A stretch of DNA of 64,000 nt from Pelomonas parva (lineage in GTDB: Bacteria > Pseudomonadota > Gammaproteobacteria > Burkholderiales > Burkholderiaceae_C): contig NZ_JBIGHV010000004.1 in NCBI RefSeq assembly GCF_043555835.1, forward strand, positions 62,001-126,000. Reading direction: 5' to 3'. The stretch's first letter is position 1. Each line of letters begins with the position of its first letter. The translations under genes and the position numbers were made by a program. Of this stretch, positions 63,190 through 64,000 are shown in pieces. Under the pieces are notes generated by a model. The model made no database searches, was not told the origin of the DNA, and saw only the letters and a list, made by a program, of their open reading frames with translations.

Positions 63190-64000
63190 CAACGCGAACT
63201 GATCATGGTGCCGTAGGCTTGGTCCGTCAGCACCTCCAGCAGCATCGCGTGCGGCACGCGGCCGTCGATGATGTGGACGGCGTTGACGCCGCTCTTGGCC
63301 GCGTCGATGGCACCGGCGATCTTGGGGATCATGCCGCCGCTGATCGTGCCGTCCTCCACCAGCTCGTCGATGCGGCGCGGCGTCAGCTCGGTCAGCAGCT
63401 CGCCGTTCTTGTCGAGCACACCGCGGATGTTCGTCAACATCAGCAGCTTCTCGGCCTGCAGCACGGTGGCCAGCTTGGCGGCGACGACGTCGGCGTTGAT
63501 GTTGTAGCTCTCGTTGTGCTCGCCGAAGCCGATGGGGCTGACGACGGGGATGAACTGGTCGTCCTGCAGCGCCTTCACGACGCTGGGGTCGATGGAGACG
63601 ATGTCGCCCACCTGGCCGACGTCGTGTTCCTTGGCCGGGTCGTCCTTGTCCAGCATCTTCAACTTCTTGGCGCGGATCATGCCGCCGTCACGCCCCGTCA
63701 GGCCCACGGCCTTGCCACCAGCGGCGTTGATGAGGCCGACGATGTCCTGCTGCACCTGGCCGGCCAGCACCCACTCGACGACCTCCATCGTCTCTTCATC
63801 CGTGACCCGCATGCCCTGGATGAACTGGCCCTTCTTGCCCAGTCGGGAGAGGGCCCCTTCGATCTGCGGCCCGCCGCCGTGCACGACGACCGGGTTCAGG
63901 CCCACCAGCTTGAGCAGCACCACGTCTTCGGCGAAGTCCTGCTGCAGGTCCGGGTCGGTCATCGCATTGCCGCCGTACTTGATGACGATGGTCTTGCCGT
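63189..64000 (-). CDS. argB: Acetylglutamate kinase ArgB (5' end beyond the window)
   Basis: The frame runs to the last base; near the window edge it reads GKTIVIKYGGNAMTDPDLQQ, so the start codon lies outside. The nucleotide and substrate signatures VVVHGGGPQI, LTGRDGGMIRAKKL and INADVVAAKLA are present. The enzyme phosphorylates N-acetylglutamate in arginine synthesis and belongs to the same pathway as argJ at 18.6 kb. Confidence 0.96.
   Translation of the reverse strand, partial: GKTIVIKYGGNAMTDPDLQQDFAEDVVLLKLVGLNPVVVHGGGPQIEGALSRLGKKGQFIQGMRVTDEETMEVVEWVLAGQVQQDIVGLINAAGGKAVGLTGRDGGMIRAKKLKMLDKDDPAKEHDVGQVGDIVSIDPSVVKALQDDQFIPVVSPIGFGEHNESYNINADVVAAKLATVLQAEKLLMLTNIRGVLDKNGELLTELTPRRIDELVEDGTISGGMIPKIAGAIDAAKSGVNAVHIIDGRVPHAMLLEVLTDQAYGTMISSR

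Overview
The window is high-GC DNA (by eye well above 60 %, with G/C-rich third positions) carrying a typical betaproteobacterial gene set: petABC next to sspAB, the hisI-hisE-HIT-tatABC run, slmA, argB, argJ, secA with a divergent DUF721 gene, a DUF1631 gene and three PEP-CTERM proteins. This suggests a free-living Burkholderiales of the Roseateles/Rubrivivax/Leptothrix type. That assignment is inferred from family content; no rRNA is present.

Layout. 1-5.25 kb: 5' end of a chemotaxis receptor gene, two glycosyltransferases, a PEP-CTERM protein and a small hydrophilic protein. 5.3-8.83 kb: a relic chromosomal integron. Small lower-GC genes all lie on the minus strand, two clear attC sites separate cassettes, and the 3' end of an integron integrase gene lies on the plus strand at the right edge. 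8.8-20 kb: a response regulator with a helical repeat region, a methyltransferase, a VapBC module with a palindromic operator, a phosphatase, acetyltransferases, an esterase, a SPOR-like membrane protein, a prolyl oligopeptidase and argJ. 20-36.8 kb: a two-partner secretion locus with a 4,425-residue exoprotein and its FhaC/ShlB-type transporter, then two more PEP-CTERM genes. 36.9-40.2 kb: secA and dciA-like. 40.24-43.09 kb: a 2.8-kb remnant island inserted at the 3' end of tRNA-Thr(UGU), bounded by a perfect 49-bp direct repeat. It holds an integrase fragment, a Fic protein and a truncated gene. 43.1-64 kb: mainly housekeeping genes (sspAB, petABC, mscL, DUF1631, pdxA, nif3-like, degS-like, tatABC, HIT, hisEI, mutT, DUF815, slmA, a NarL-type regulator, a HAD phosphatase, argB), interrupted by a pectin-type rhamnogalacturonan lyase and a small accessory block (M14 peptidase plus a membrane-anchored protein).

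The most interesting signals are: (1) the integron relic with identifiable attC sites and a beheaded intI; (2) the internal architecture of the giant exoprotein, with about 15 FG-GAP-like repeats followed by 16 YDG repeats, part of which is a 756-bp higher-order duplication; (3) three places where a host gene 3' end is duplicated on the far side of accessory DNA (tRNA-Thr, a methyltransferase, a Nif3-family gene); and (4) a Fic protein with Gln in place of the motif His, preceded by six TTGTCA/TGACAA hexamers within 126 bp.

Functionally, the exoprotein, PEP-CTERM proteins, glycosyltransferases and pectin lyase point to a surface-attached or plant-polysaccharide-degrading lifestyle. TatABC, SecA and the DegS-like protease provide general export and envelope quality control.
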